From Stomoxys calcitrans (Eukaryota > Arthropoda > Insecta > Diptera > Muscidae), in contig NC_081556.1 of the NCBI RefSeq assembly GCF_963082655.1, forward strand, positions 62,001 to 126,000: 64,000 nt of DNA. Reading direction: 5' to 3'. Below are positions 1-12,600 of the stretch, in pieces. The notes below the pieces were generated by a model. It made no database searches. It was not told the DNA's origin and saw only the letters and a list, made by a program, of their open reading frames with translations. Each line of letters opens with the position of its first letter. Position 1 is the stretch's first letter. A program made the translations under genes and the position numbers.

Positions 1-145
1 AAATTTTAATTATGCGATGTTTTCAATTACGCAAAGTCTGGATAATTGAAATACGTTTCAATTAACCGAAGTTTGTAGAATTACGAATGTTTTCCATTAC
101 CAGAACTTCAAAAAGTTATAGGCTTTGTAATTAAAAGATCTAGGC

Positions 146-560
146 TGATTTTGTTGTTGTTGTTGTAGCCACATTTGCTGGTGGAGGTGGTGACCTTCGT
201 CAAGCTCTCATAGGCGAGCAAGCTCGTTCCGGTCTATACGACCGATCGCCGCGGGGACATGATTGCCATTGGTTATTTAATGGCGCCAATAACTCGACTT
301 GTCGTCTCGAGTATCATAGGCACTCAGTATTTAGGCAAGAGTCGATGCCACCGACTTCTCACTGAGATTCTCCACTCGATACCGCTGTTTGTCTGCGACT
401 GCAGTTGCAGCTACTCCGTATGGAGCATTCCACTATCCGCAAAGTGTGGACGCACCCGGTAGCTCCCAGCTAAGCATCTCGTGATAGCGAAGAACACCAC
501 ACAGATTGGAGCTCAAAGTTCCAGCCTGTGTGATGCTCATAGTTATACCGCGCCGGGATC
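146..560 (-). repeat. Dispersed ~400-bp repeat with (CAA)n tail, probable SINE (family B)
   Basis: The plus strand starts with a TTG run and then follows a text that recurs at 7672-8078, 25081-25205, 27240-27545, 28165-28500, 28808-28890 and 40405-40818. Read on the minus strand the unit begins near a 'ggcacgggata'-like motif and ends in (CAA)n, as a retroposed SINE with a simple-sequence tail would. I do not see convincing A and B boxes, so the SINE class is an inference. Confidence 0.7.
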
Positions 561-1490
561 TAGAATTATAAAAATTATAAGGACGCTATTTAAAAACTAG
601 TGCAATTAATTAAATCGGAACATTGACCAAACGCAAACATTTTATAATAAATGTTTTCAATTAAACGGAGTTGATGTCTTTGAATTGTGACTTTTTTGAC
701 ATGAATTTGTATTTCAATTTAGCGAAGTGAAATGTGTTATATTGTCCTTAAAATCATTTAGTTAAAATATTTTTTTTTTCAATTAACAGATTTCTTCTAT
801 TAAAAGATGTTCAGTAAAGCTTATTCGACTGTATAGAATTAGTTCTATTGAATTTGCATCCATGACATAGTGCAATGAATAGAAACGATGTTACTTGTAA
901 TATTATACAACTTTTTGGTTTAAAACAATTTATTTTGTTCAAACTTAATAAGTAAAATAAAAAGTAAAATGAATAACATATGTACCTATCCTAAAGACCC
1001 GAGAATATTGACACATTAAATAGCCAAGGTCACGTCCGGCATATTTACAGAAGTATATTCTATAGCGGCTATCTAGGAAATAATGTTATCTTTCTTTCAT
1101 TTCACTGCAAACTACATATATATTTGTGGGTTAAAGGGAGTTTTAGTCAACAACTTACGTACGCATGTTGCCATGCACCAGCCGCAGAAATATCTTATGT
1201 AGGTTTTACCCTGTTCTGCACACCTACGTTTTTCAGAATAATGAAGAAAATTGCTAATTCTTATACCGATTTTCCAAAGTATGTAAATCGATTTAGAGCA
1301 AACAACTGGCAAAATAATATTATTTCACTATCGTTTAATTTACTGCTTGTTGTTGGACCCGATTCATGAAGGCCTAATAAATATTGCAACTGGAATATTG
1401 TTTTGGTGGTGTGCAGTTCTCATTTCTTTTTCGCCCGTACCGTACGCGTCAGACACTCACCACCACTCACTTATTCGGTCACATCGTACA
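561..1490. other. AT-rich intergenic DNA, nothing recognised
   Basis: AT-rich text with homopolymer runs. The short open frames have no family resemblance or splice structure. Positions 1-145 are similar, with several 'caatta(a/c)' phrases that look like degraded repeat. Confidence 0.5.
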
Positions 1491-1496
1491 TTTTAT

Positions 1497-2345
1497 TACA
1501 TATTACACAGCCCAAATTTTCCCCTAGTTTTGCACAAGGCAATTTCCACATTTTTTTGTTTACTTGTAGGTAGTTCTATTATTTTTTATAACACATGATC
1601 ATATAATAACTTTACCTTAGAATTAATGAATTAATTACGAGACTCCACGGTAGCACATACGAACTTACTAAAATCCTGAAATCACACTACACAGCCCAAC
1701 TTTTCCCTTAGATTTGCACAAGACTATCTCCACGTTTTGTAATTTACTTGTCGGCAGTTCTATTATCAATTTTACCTTAGAATTAATTAAATAATGCACA
1801 AGATTCCACGGTAGCAAAAAGGGATCCTGAAATCACTTTGTTTGGTTGGTTTTAGTGCGATAGAATGATAGAATTAATTTCCACGGTAGCACAACTGTCA
1901 AAAGATATATGGTGTGATTACAGCGTTGCCAGACGCTAGTCTCTTCCTCTAAAGAAAGTTGTGGGAAGCAATGACCGAACATATAAGAATGTCATGGGAG
2001 GCAACCGCCGAACATATAAGAATGTTATGGGAGGCAACAGCCGTTTATTGAATGTCAAACCCGCACAATTTGTAAAATCTCGTGCACACTCATTAGCATG
2101 AGAGAGGGAAAGATCCGGATCTGTTGTCCCTGTCTCCCTGTCGCTGCCCACAGCAAATATCTGGAAACGACAATTCAAATTTAAATTCAAATGAAGAATG
2201 TCGAATAATCGATGATCATATAATAATTTTATCTTACAATTAATTAAATAATTAGACTCCACGATAGCACATACGAACACAAACTTACTTAATTCCTAAA
2301 ATTAAACTTATTTCTGCCATCTACAAATATAAACTGTCAAAAGAT
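1497..2345. repeat. Locally duplicated repeat block
   Basis: A phrase running from 'cacagccca' through 'gactccacggtagcacatacg' occurs near 1505-1680 and again, diverged, near 1685-1870, with a further partial copy at about 2210-2285. A second phrase beginning 'aactgtcaaaagatatatgg' occurs near 1894 and 2333, flanking the block. Inside it a ~36-bp unit ('gaacatataagaatg' to 'gggaggcaac') is repeated at about 1976-2045. Confidence 0.6.
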
Positions 2346-3095
2346 ATATGGCATGATTACAGCGTTGCCATATAGTTGTCTACTTCAACGAAGATGCCAG
2401 CTTCTGGAATTTTTTTTGATAGACCAAAGCAGCGTAATACGTATCTAGTTTGTCATAAGCGCGTTTTATTTGGCAATCAGTTGATAGTCCTACTTATTCT
2501 GTATTGCGTTTGCAGCTTTTCGACGTCTACCTTCCGCGTAAGATCGTACTCATACACGGGTGCAAACCTTCGCTGCAGCAAGGTAATGATTCGAATCAAT
2601 GTTCGGTACTAGCCTCAATTCATTATTGGACGTTCCCTTGTGGAGATTTGATTATCGTGTTTTTGGCCCCTTTTGAATATTAAGATGCTGAAAACTGGTG
2701 CTTTTAACTACCATGGATTTTGTCGCGTCAGTGCACTGTCCTCAATTAATTTCCGACTATTGGATCAAACATATTCTCCTTCCATCAAAATGTCGTAGCA
2801 CGCTTTGTTATGTGGGGGCCAGCATTAAAAAATTACTTGGTCTTTTTTTCTTGCAATCAGAATTATTACGATGGAGTTTTTGAATTTTTAGATGATGGCA
2901 TACGTTATCTATTAGGCCTATTTTGAAGAAGTTGGATAGAAATAGGGCATTGATGTATTTATTTCATTAAATTAAACAATAATTTAAATAAATTCACATT
3001 TTTAGCCCATTAATTTGGACAAGAATTAACTATGTACTTGAAACAAAATGGGCAAAACAAATTGTATATTAGCATGCACAATTCAAATTTGCCCA
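2346..3095. other. Intergenic, nothing recognised
   Basis: No open frame with family resemblance and no repeat match that I can see inside the window. Confidence 0.4.
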
Positions 3096-3315
3096 TGAAC
3101 ATACCATAAAGGAACAGGGATAAACTTCTCACATGTCACTGAGTGCTGTCCGATTCATATTTAAGCTCAATGATAAGGTTCTCCTTTTTATAGCCGAGTG
3201 CGAGAATTTTGAGGAGACATTTTTACATGACATCACAAATGTCGCCAGCATTTGGAAGGGATAACCGCCCTCCAAGTATTTTTCCGATGTTCTTGCCAGG
3301 ATTTTACAAACATGA
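3096..3315 (-). repeat. tRNA-derived SINE (family A), truncated copy
   Basis: Matches the body of the SINE at 31984-32232 in the same orientation: 'ttaagctcaatgataagg', 'tttttatagccgagt', then 'gttcttgccaggatt'. It stops before the tRNA-like head. Confidence 0.65.
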
Positions 3316-4110
3316 CCAAAACAAAAAAATATGTCATTTAACCACTAAATATAATGCGGCAGCATATTTGTTCAAGGAAAAGCTTCTAACTTTATTCAAT
3401 TGTAGATTTGTTTGGCTGAAGAAGCACCGTTGACTGTGATAGAAGCGACGCAAGCCACATATTTTTCAGTCACACAAAACCACAATTTATTGTTGGCCTA
3501 ATTATATCTCGTTCCATACGCCATTTTGTTAAGTTGGAGTCTCGATTACTCAAAACTGGTCCGTAAAGGACGGTTGTTTTCTTACGTCGCCATGTTCATG
3601 CGATTCTAAAAAATGTTCCCTAAAATTTTTAATAGCCCATTTCCCGAAAATAATTAATTGGGGTTTTGTTCCACATTAAATTTTTTACCGTTTTTGGAAT
3701 TTTGTATTACGTGGAACAAAGAGATGTGTTCCACCACCTTTGTAAAATGTTGTTATTTAAATTAATAAAAAAATAAATATTTTCATGTTTTTAAATTTAA
3801 TTTTTCTTACAAAATATAAAACGTTTTAAAACTTATTTTATTAGGTCGGGTTGAACTTTCGAGACTCGGATATATGTATGTCTAAGATCAAAGACAGTAA
3901 ATCGGGAGAAATCTCTATATGGCAGTTATATCCAAATATGTTCAGATACAGATCATATGTCAGAAAGTAAGCCCTTAAGGCCTGGTTGTGCTCTCGTTAA
4001 TGTACTGTAAATGTAGAATAAATGTAAACAAGCAATTATGCTTATTACAAAATAGTAGCATTTAACATTTCCAACAAAACAATTTAATTACCAAAATAGA
4101 CTTGAAGGTG
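3316..4110. other. Intergenic with a short muscid-type repeat fragment
   Basis: Mostly unrecognised. Around 3842-3975 there is a degraded piece of the muscid-type repeat ('aggtcgggttgaactttcg', 'cagttatatcc'). Confidence 0.4.
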
Positions 4111-4114
4111 AGGG

Positions 4115-4450
4115 AGGGTCATACGTCGAAGAACTTCAGGCATGCCCTACGGATACAACACGCATTTCTCAGGGGCAGGTCGTAGAAGACGGCCCTTCGC
4201 GAAGTGGTGCGAGAAGTCGAGCCGTCTTTCCAACCGAAAGAGGAGAGAATGATATATCGGTCTTTATAGGTAGCTTCAAGATGGGGACAGGGACTGTATT
4301 TGGTTCTATACTCCGACACACACCACATCGGTTTGTACGTGAGATTGCTGGACAAGTGTATGTTCTTTCAGGCAGAGCTCTGCTCGATGGTCGCAAAAGA
4401 AATTCATGGAAGGGATTTAGAGTGTTCGGGTTCTAGAAAAGTGAGGATGA
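4115..4450 (+). mobile_element. LINE RNase H remnant
   Basis: Plus-strand translation, with frame changes, reads like the RNase H domain of jockey/I-type non-LTR retrotransposons: a 'DGS/GSFKMGTGTVFG' strand followed by 'GQVYV(L/F)(S/F)QAEL' across a frameshift near 4365. The fragment is isolated and broken, so it is a relic. Confidence 0.6.
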
Positions 4451-6239
4451 AGTGTGTGGTTTTTTATTGCAATTTTATGGTACACATGAATGCATAATGA
4501 AATGCTGCATTAGTTTAGCCAAACTTCGCATTCATTAAACCCAATAACATTATATGGAGCTTCATCTAGAATCAAACCCATATTATTTTCTTTTTTCATT
4601 GGTTTCAAGTCTCAAATTAAGAATTTAGGAATTTAAGCGCTTTCTAGCATTATTTACTCCAATAACATGTCGTTTTATTATTTCTTTTAGTTAATTTCTA
4701 AATAGAGTTTAAATTGGGCACGTTGAACATGATAGCACTACCAAATTGATCTGTCAAAAATTTATGTAATTTTGTACCACGTGCACAAATTTTGGAAATT
4801 GGAACAAAATTCACCATTTTTTCTAAATGTGGATATGGAACAAACTTACATTTCACTATCTCAGAAACAGAGAGATACATCAAAATTTATTGAAAATTCT
4901 AGATAACTGAAGAGGCACCAAGTGCAAAGATTTGAAATAAACGAAAAACATAAAGAGAAGAGAGAATTTCAAGAGAACGGTGCATGAACAATGAACGCGA
5001 TTTCGCTTGTTTTCATTCGGTTCCGTAAAATTTTTTATTTAAAAGTTTAAACCGTTTTAGGTGACTCTTAAGAATGACACAGTAGAAAACTCCTATTTAT
5101 AATCGCTGTTCTTACCATTTATTCAGAGACGGAAAGTTCATCTATAAGAATCTATTGTCTGCGTTTTACCTTGAGATGGTAAAATATGTATTATTATTTT
5201 AGAACGAAATTTATATTGAACAAAAACTCGATCGATAACTGGTGCGAGAACTAGGCCCCTGGTATTAAAGAATTTGTTTTTTTTTTGCAGATTGTAGATC
5301 TTTCATTCATCGGAATAAATAGTGCCTATTGCGATCGGTTTTATGCACTGGAACGATACAACCTCCCCAGAGGCTTTTCAGGGGCCTTATTCTCACATAC
5401 GTAATCGATCGGGATGTTAATTTTTAAATGATGGCATCCGTTATCGATTAGTTCTTTTTAAAACTTGGAATGCAAATTTGCGTTCAGTGATGTTTTCTAA
5501 AAACTCCCTTGCATATTATTTACTATTAAGCATCTTAAGGGGAAACCTATCGCCCACTTTGGCTATAATATTTCCTGCGAATCCGTTTAAACTATAAAAG
5601 AAAAAAACAACTAAGTAATGGGCGCTTTTGTTTCTTAAAACTCTTTGCAATTGTTCTATAAATTTCTCTAAAGAAAATTTTCAAGGATGATCGACCCTTT
5701 ACAAGTTGTGGAAACACTTAAGAAATATTTTAATTACGTAAAACTTTTTATCGGAGGCGTCGTTTTCCGGCACACCGCATAATGTTTGCCGTAACAAAGA
5801 GCCAGGCACTTTACAGTGTAAAAACGCAACCACCATTGATGAGAAAACATTACTTCTATCCTTAATGCGTTGTTCGAGGAGTACGCATGTTGATTTTACG
5901 ATCGTTTATTACTTCAAAAGTTTAATTTTCTTTACTTAAATTTAAGTAAATGTTAACATTACGTAAATATAATGCTGCAACAATTTAGGTTTGTTATACA
6001 TAAACATTTTTACTATTTACATAAGATTAGTTGTAATTCATTGAAAAATAACTATAAACATACTTAAAATATTGTTAATGTATATATGTATACGTATGTA
6101 TAAGTATATAAAAACGTTCAAATTTATTTTTTTTTTTACCAAATTCATACTTTTTGGATAACAGATACCTATGTTTACGTGTATTTTCTATCAGATTGGG
6201 ATATTTGTATGTGCTACCCCTGCGATAGCATTTTTTCCT
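4451..6239. other. AT-rich intergenic, nothing recognised
   Basis: Contains homopolymer and (TATG)n-like text near 6080. No supported gene or dispersed repeat. Confidence 0.4.
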
Positions 6240-6245
6240 TTTATT
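6240..6245 (-). terminator. Candidate poly(A) signal of the giant gene
   Basis: AATAAA on the minus strand about 200 nt after the stop codon of the terminal exon at 6442-6444. Confidence 0.45.
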
Positions 6246-6441
6246 ATGTAAATTAAAATCTTTTAAAGTGCGATTCAAGACCGTGTGGAGGATACCATAG
6301 TTAGCAATTAAAACTAAAATTGTAAATTATTTGAAGTTTTTCACTACGGAATAAGCCAATAACAAACGATTTGTGACAATTCGTTTGTTGGTTGTTTTTC
6401 AAGTAGTGTAGAGACCAAATTCGTGTTTGATCTGTAAACGA

Positions 6442-6669
6442 TTATGCCACGAAATCGATGTCCTTCTCGTTCTTTATTTCTGTTTGCTGGTTGATATCGG
6501 GTAATATGGATTCCTCATTGGAGTTCGACCTAGACACTATAATAATTTTTGAACCGGCAGCACGACTACGCGTAATACGTTTTACTGTCGCCAATGTTGT
6601 CGTTGTTGTTATTGTTTCCGTTCCCGCAGATGGGCCAGCAGAGCGAACAGTGGTTACAATATGTCCTTG
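6442..6669 (-). CDS. Terminal coding exon (11) of the giant gene
   Basis: Found by asking what follows the perfect GTAAGT donor at 11290, which is phase 0. After an AG at 6670-6671 the frame runs 75 codons, from QGHIVTTVRSAG to KDIDFVA and then TAA. It is Thr-rich, then basic (VKRITRSRAAGSK), then acidic. It lies 4.6 kb downstream across a repeat-filled intron. Without it, exon 10 would end five codons past a consensus donor. Confidence 0.7.
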   Translation of the reverse strand, partial: QGHIVTTVRSAGPSAGTETITTTTTLATVKRITRSRAAGSKIIIVSRSNSNEESILPDINQQTEIKNEKDIDFVA

Positions 6670-9600
6670 CTACATTGGAGATATGAAATTAAGAATACAC
6701 AATTAGAAAAAATACAAAAAATTCATCGATCATGAGAGCATTGTAATCCCATTTGCCTTGGCAAACACTCAAAATATCGTAATTGGAAATACGAAAAATT
6801 TTACCTAATCGAATGTCAAAAAATAATTACCAAAAATAAAATAATAATTTTAGTTATAAATTACATGGAATAAGATACAAATTAACACAAAAAAGTAATT
6901 GAAATTCTAAAATTTGATACCAATAAATATATAAGTTATGGCTTTTATGTATTTTTTAAGCAAGCCTAAAATCAAAATGAACTAAGGTACATTTAGGTTA
7001 GCATTTTATAAAATATTTCCAAAGTATAAATATTTAATAATGGCCGATTTGGCTGAAATTTCGCATGTTGTGTTTTGTTATGACTTCCAACAACTGTGCC
7101 AAGTGCAGCCAAAATCGGTCTATAACCTGATATACCTCCCATGTAAACCGGTCTCTTGATCATCCTTGTTCGGTTCCTAGAAGTTTTAATTTTTGTTGGT
7201 TTTACCAGTTATTGCAGAAGTTTTGTATGTAGAATACAATTATGCCCTACAACCTAAATTATTTTGTATAAATTTTTAGCAAAATCCATGGTGGTGGGTT
7301 CCTAAGATTCGGCCCGGCCGAACTTAGCACACTTTTACTTTTTTCCTGTTCTTTCGATATTCTTGTTATCAATGTACTGGTAGCATTTATTGTCCGATTA
7401 TCGTAAAATATTGCACAAGTCACTTTTTTGGTCCAAGGACGAACGCTAAAGTCCGGACCAAGATTATGGCTACTACAGCCTAAATATATCATATCGCATG
7501 AATGATATATGTGGGAGCTATTTCAAAAACAAAACCAATTTTGATAAAGTTGTGCACACATGTTGGAACATTAAATAGAATGTCTTGTGTAAAATTTTGT
7601 GAAGTCCGGACCATTAATTTTTGTTGGGTTTCAAAATAATTTAAATCGCTTAAGTAAAATATCGTTTAACTGACCCGGCACGGGATAACTATGAGCATCA
7701 CACAGGCTGGAAGTTTGAACTCCAATTTGTGAGGCGTTCTTCGTTATCACGAGAAGCTTAGCGGGGAGCTACTGGGTGTGTCCACAGTTTGCGGATAGTG
7801 GAATGCTCCATACGGAGTAGCTGCAACTGCAGTCGCGGCCAATCAGCGGAATCGAGTGGAGAGTCTCAGTGAGAGGCCGGGTGGCACCGGCTCTTGCTTA
7901 AATACTGAGCGCCTATGACACTCGATACGACAAGGCGAGTTATTGCAGCCTTTAAATAACCAATGGTCATTATGTTGCCGCGGAGATCGGTCGCATAGAC
8001 CGAAACGAACTTGCTCGCTTATACGAGCTTGACGAGGATCGCCACCTCCCTCAGGCAAATGTGGCTACAACAACAACTTCGTTTAACTGAATATGTTTTT
8101 ACATCCCATTTTTCGTTTTTATATGAATTTTAAGTCGCATAAGTGAAAAGTAGTTTCTATAGGAAACTATCTGGAGTAGAAAAACTTCAAACGATACGAA
8201 AACGAAAAAAAAACTACAAAAAATATCTTATCATTTGTTGATGTTATCTCTTTTATTTTAAAGAACGCTACTGATCATTGTACTTTTCAACTCCTTTTTT
8301 TTCATTCCTTATCAATACGATGAAGTAAAAATTCATTTTCATTTATGTCTAACCACTTAACTGAAAATTAAGTTGACTTATCCGAACCAAGCTTTACGGA
8401 AAATTACGGATAAGTGAAACAAAATAGATACATTTGTAACATTTCACTTATTCGGTTCCGACTATACTCTTATTGCTACCAAAATGGGTAATTGTGCATT
8501 ATTCTACTAATAGCAGCAAAAATTGTCTTTTGATATTAAAATAAAAATGTTCAACTTTTGCATGGAATCATACAAAATTTTTTAACTTCCAATCATATAT
8601 TGAAGCATTTGCTAAATACTATCACACTTTTTGGCATGTTTAAGCGTTTGCAATTACACTATCGGGTCTGTTCCGGTTTTCACAAAAGTTTTCGTATTCG
8701 ATTTTAACTTAACTGAAATTTAAGTTGACTTAACTGAAAATTAAGTTGACTTATCCGAACCAAGCTTTACGGAAAATTACGGATAAGTGAAACAAAATAG
8801 ATACATTTGTAACATTTCACTTATTCGGTTCCGACTATACTCTTATTGCTACCAAAATGGGTAATTGTGCATTATTCTACTAATAGCAGCAAAAATTGTC
8901 TTTTGATATTAAAATAAAAATGTTCAACTTTTGCATGGAATCATACAAAATTTTTTAACTTCCAATCATATATTGAAGCATTTGCTAAATACTATCACAC
9001 TTTTTGGCATGTTTAAGCGTTTGCAATTACACTATCGGGTCTGTTCCGGTTTTCACAAAAGTTTTCGTATTCGATTTTAACTAAAAAGTTTTACTTTTTC
9101 GAGTCCGCACAAACTTTCGGATTGCAAAAAAAGGGATATTCACATAAATTCATTTGCAACCTATATATATCCAACATGTATTTCTATCAGCTGTTCACAA
9201 AAAACATATAAAAATAATTTAATTACATATAAATAAATGTATTAACCCATCTTAGGCAGCTTTAGGATTTTTGCATCAGTGATTTTTCGAAAATTTACAT
9301 GTATGTATTGGCTGTATGTTACTATCTTATATTGAAAAAATAATTTTTACGGATTTCTCTGGCTCTACAGAATAAAGAATAGCTTTTTTTCAAAAAGTTG
9401 CCTGTTGTATTTTTATTACAATTTTTCGTAACTTAAGCCAAACAATTTTTTCGGAAAAATATAAATGTTGCCCATTTTTATAACCTATATATTTTGATGG
9501 AAAATGAGCAATTTATCATACTATTAATTTTAGTACATTCAAAAGTGTACGTGTTCGTTCTTTTTTCCTTACCGAGTACCTTACAACTGTCCTCAACCTG

Positions 9601-12600
9601 CCTTTGAACACTCTTATAGTACCCGATGTCTGGAAGATGGGCAGAGTGATCCCGCTACTGCAGCCAAGACGCTTGAGGGACTTCTCCTCCCAAGCCTCGT
9701 TGGGGAATTTCCATTTACCGGGCATCAGCATGGATTTCGAAGACTGCATAGCACAACATCTGCTTTGCATGCCATCACCGTACACGTTTGCCGTGGCTTC
9801 ACTCAGCCCAGGCCAGTTGATAGGACGGTCCCCATGGCACTGGACCTATCGAAGGCATTCGACACGTTCAGCCATGCCAAACAATTTGAGCACACCATCA
9901 ATATGTCCCTTCAGCTAGGCCTGACACGTTGGGTCGCAAATTATCGTGTGGCCGCCAGTCATTTGTAGAATGTAGGGATAAGAAATCGAAACACCGTAGA
10001 GTGAGACGCGAAGTTCCCCAAGACGGTGTAATATATCCGGCACTGTTTAACCTCTACCTATCTTCGAGTTTGAATTCGATAAAATCTTACGTTTTACGTT
10101 CACTCAACGAAATTTGTTATTCAATAAAGCAAAAATGTTTTCTAAAACAACAGCCATGCCAAACTATTTGAGCACACCATCAATACGTCCCTTCAGCTAG
10201 GCCTGAAACGCTGGGTCGCAAATTATCGTGTGGTCGCCAGTCATTTGTGGAATGTAGGGATAAGAAATCGAAACACCGTAGAGTGAAACAGGAAATTCCC
10301 CAAGACGGTGTATATATCCGGCACTGTTTAACCTATACCTATCTTCGAGTTTGAATTCGATAAAATCTTACGTTTTACGTTCACTCAACGAAATTTGTTA
10401 TTCAATACAGCAAAAATTTTTGCTAAAACAACAGTTTTTTTTGCTGAAAAAGAGGAAACATAGTGCTGCTGTTTTAGCAAACATTTCGTTCTGTTATTTC
10501 AACTAACAAAATCTGCCGTTTTAAAAGCTGAATTAAAAAAATTTTTGATTTTTTTATGCTATTATTTATGTTTGCATCATGCCATGTCTCATGTGTTTTT
10601 ATTCCTTTGGTCACTTTTTACGAAGGGGGTCGAGAAGATTTTAATTTGAGGAATATTACTGAAAGGAAATTACCTGGTCAACATATCGCTGCAGCCATTA
10701 GTATTATTTTTTGAAAAGGTAGCGAAAAATCTCTCGTCAATTTTATTGTTCTGCTAATGTTCACACTGTCGTGGCTAATGGCTTTGTAGCTCATTTCTAC
10801 TTATATTGACATTATATTAAACAAGTAAAAGCGTAAAAGCGGCCAGGTCGAATTTAATATACCCTTCACCATGGATCGCATTTTTCGAGTTCTTTTCCCG
10901 GCATCTCTTTTTAGGCAAACATATGATAAAAGAAAGAATTGCTATGAATTTAGAGCTATAATATCAAGTAATCGTCCGATTCGGACCATAATAGAAATGA
11001 ATGTTGGAGACAATAGTAGAAGTCGCTGTGTAAAGTTTCAGACAATTTGAATAAAAATTGCGCCCTTTAGGGGCTCAAGAAGTAAAATAGAGAGATCGGT
11101 TTAGTTATATCAGGCTTAAGACCGATTCAGACCATAATTGACACGTATGTTGAAGGTCATAAGTGAAGTCGTTGTACAAAATTTCAGCCAAATCGGATAG
11201 AGATTGCGAATGGAAAATAATTCTAAAATACCTTTCTGTTGCATAGTATTGACCTTTTAACAGTACTCTGGAGGGTTATTGACTACTTACATGCGATTTT
11301 TCGTATGAATTATCTTGCGTCAGAGTTTTTGAAGAATATGTAGGCGAATTTAAGCTTATTTTTGGTGTGGACGCTTTTAATGGTTGCGAAGCATAAAATA
11401 TACGGGGAGAATCATTGGCGGGTCTTTTGACAGGTTTCTTCTGATTACGGTTGGCTGAATCTAATGAAGTTGAGGAAACAACCGCCTTCGATGTTGTTGG
11501 TGACATTGTCGGCTTTGTGTGAGACGGTACCGTTGATTGCGGGGGGGCAATGACTTGCAGTTGGTAGCCAATAATGTTTCGCTCAGTATCATAAATTGGC
11601 ACTTGCCGTTGTTTTCCCGTAGTAGTATTATTTTTTTGTGTGGACTCAACCCTTCTTGCTTTATTAGTCTCTGGATGATCGACTTGTTTCCGGGAAGTGG
11701 TGCTATTAAAAATTTGTTGACTTGATGCAATTTGAGGAGATGGCTGCAAAGGCGGCATTTGCATAATAGGCAATGTTGGTAGTGTTTCGGCTATGGGCAT
11801 GGCATAGTTGTTCAAAGAAGAAATTTGCGGTTCATGCAATTTGTTTATTTGTTTAAGATACTCCTCCATCAAAACTATGGTTCGCTCCAAATCTTTTGGC
11901 AGAAATTTTCCGATAGATACTAAATTATCGATAATTTGGTGCCGTTCGGCAAAGTTCAGCTTGTCGAAAGGTTGAACTAACTTTTTAAAAATTACATCGA
12001 AACGCCTAAGATTCGAACGCAACAAATTTATTTGCATCTCATTTAACATAGCTGACGAGTTTGGTACTACAGTTATCGGTGATATTAGGTTAGTATTAGG
12101 GGAACATGAATGATGCACGGCAAAAGTCGATTGTGGTAAGGAGGAGCATAATTTAGGAGTTATTGTGGTAGTAGAAGGTAAATACTTCGTTAGTGCATTC
12201 ACGGTCGGCGACAATTGGTTTTCAGTGGTATTGATTTGTGGAGTTCCCATAGTAATTGCCACAGGGGAACGGGTATGTGGTGGCAATAACGTCTGTGGTA
12301 CAGACATTATAGCTTTTGCTTGAATGTGCGGGGGTGCAGATGTATTTTGATGAAGGGCTATGCTGTTTCTCAACTTCTCTGCTTTCTTCCTAATAATTGC
12401 GGGAATGACTGAAGAGTTGCTTTCCAATTCGGCACGAGTTACTACTTTTGTTGTCAACACAATGAATGATGGCAGTTCTATCACTGGTGTTTGCACCTGA
12501 GCATGTATTCTTGTGGGATCAATAGCAGGCATTGGACCATCCAAATTGGGACAGCAGAAGTCTAGTAGGACATTGCCGTGATTTCGGCTGTACTTGGCAG

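Noticed and set aside
6458..6706. Plus-strand frame at the end of the giant gene
   Set aside because: Antisense to terminal exon 11; its Val run mirrors the Thr/Asn run of the real strand.
11276..11290. Stop codon ending the giant gene just after exon 10
   Set aside because: It lies past a perfect GTAAGT donor. An exon at 6442-6669 continues in the right phase to its own stop and a poly(A) signal.
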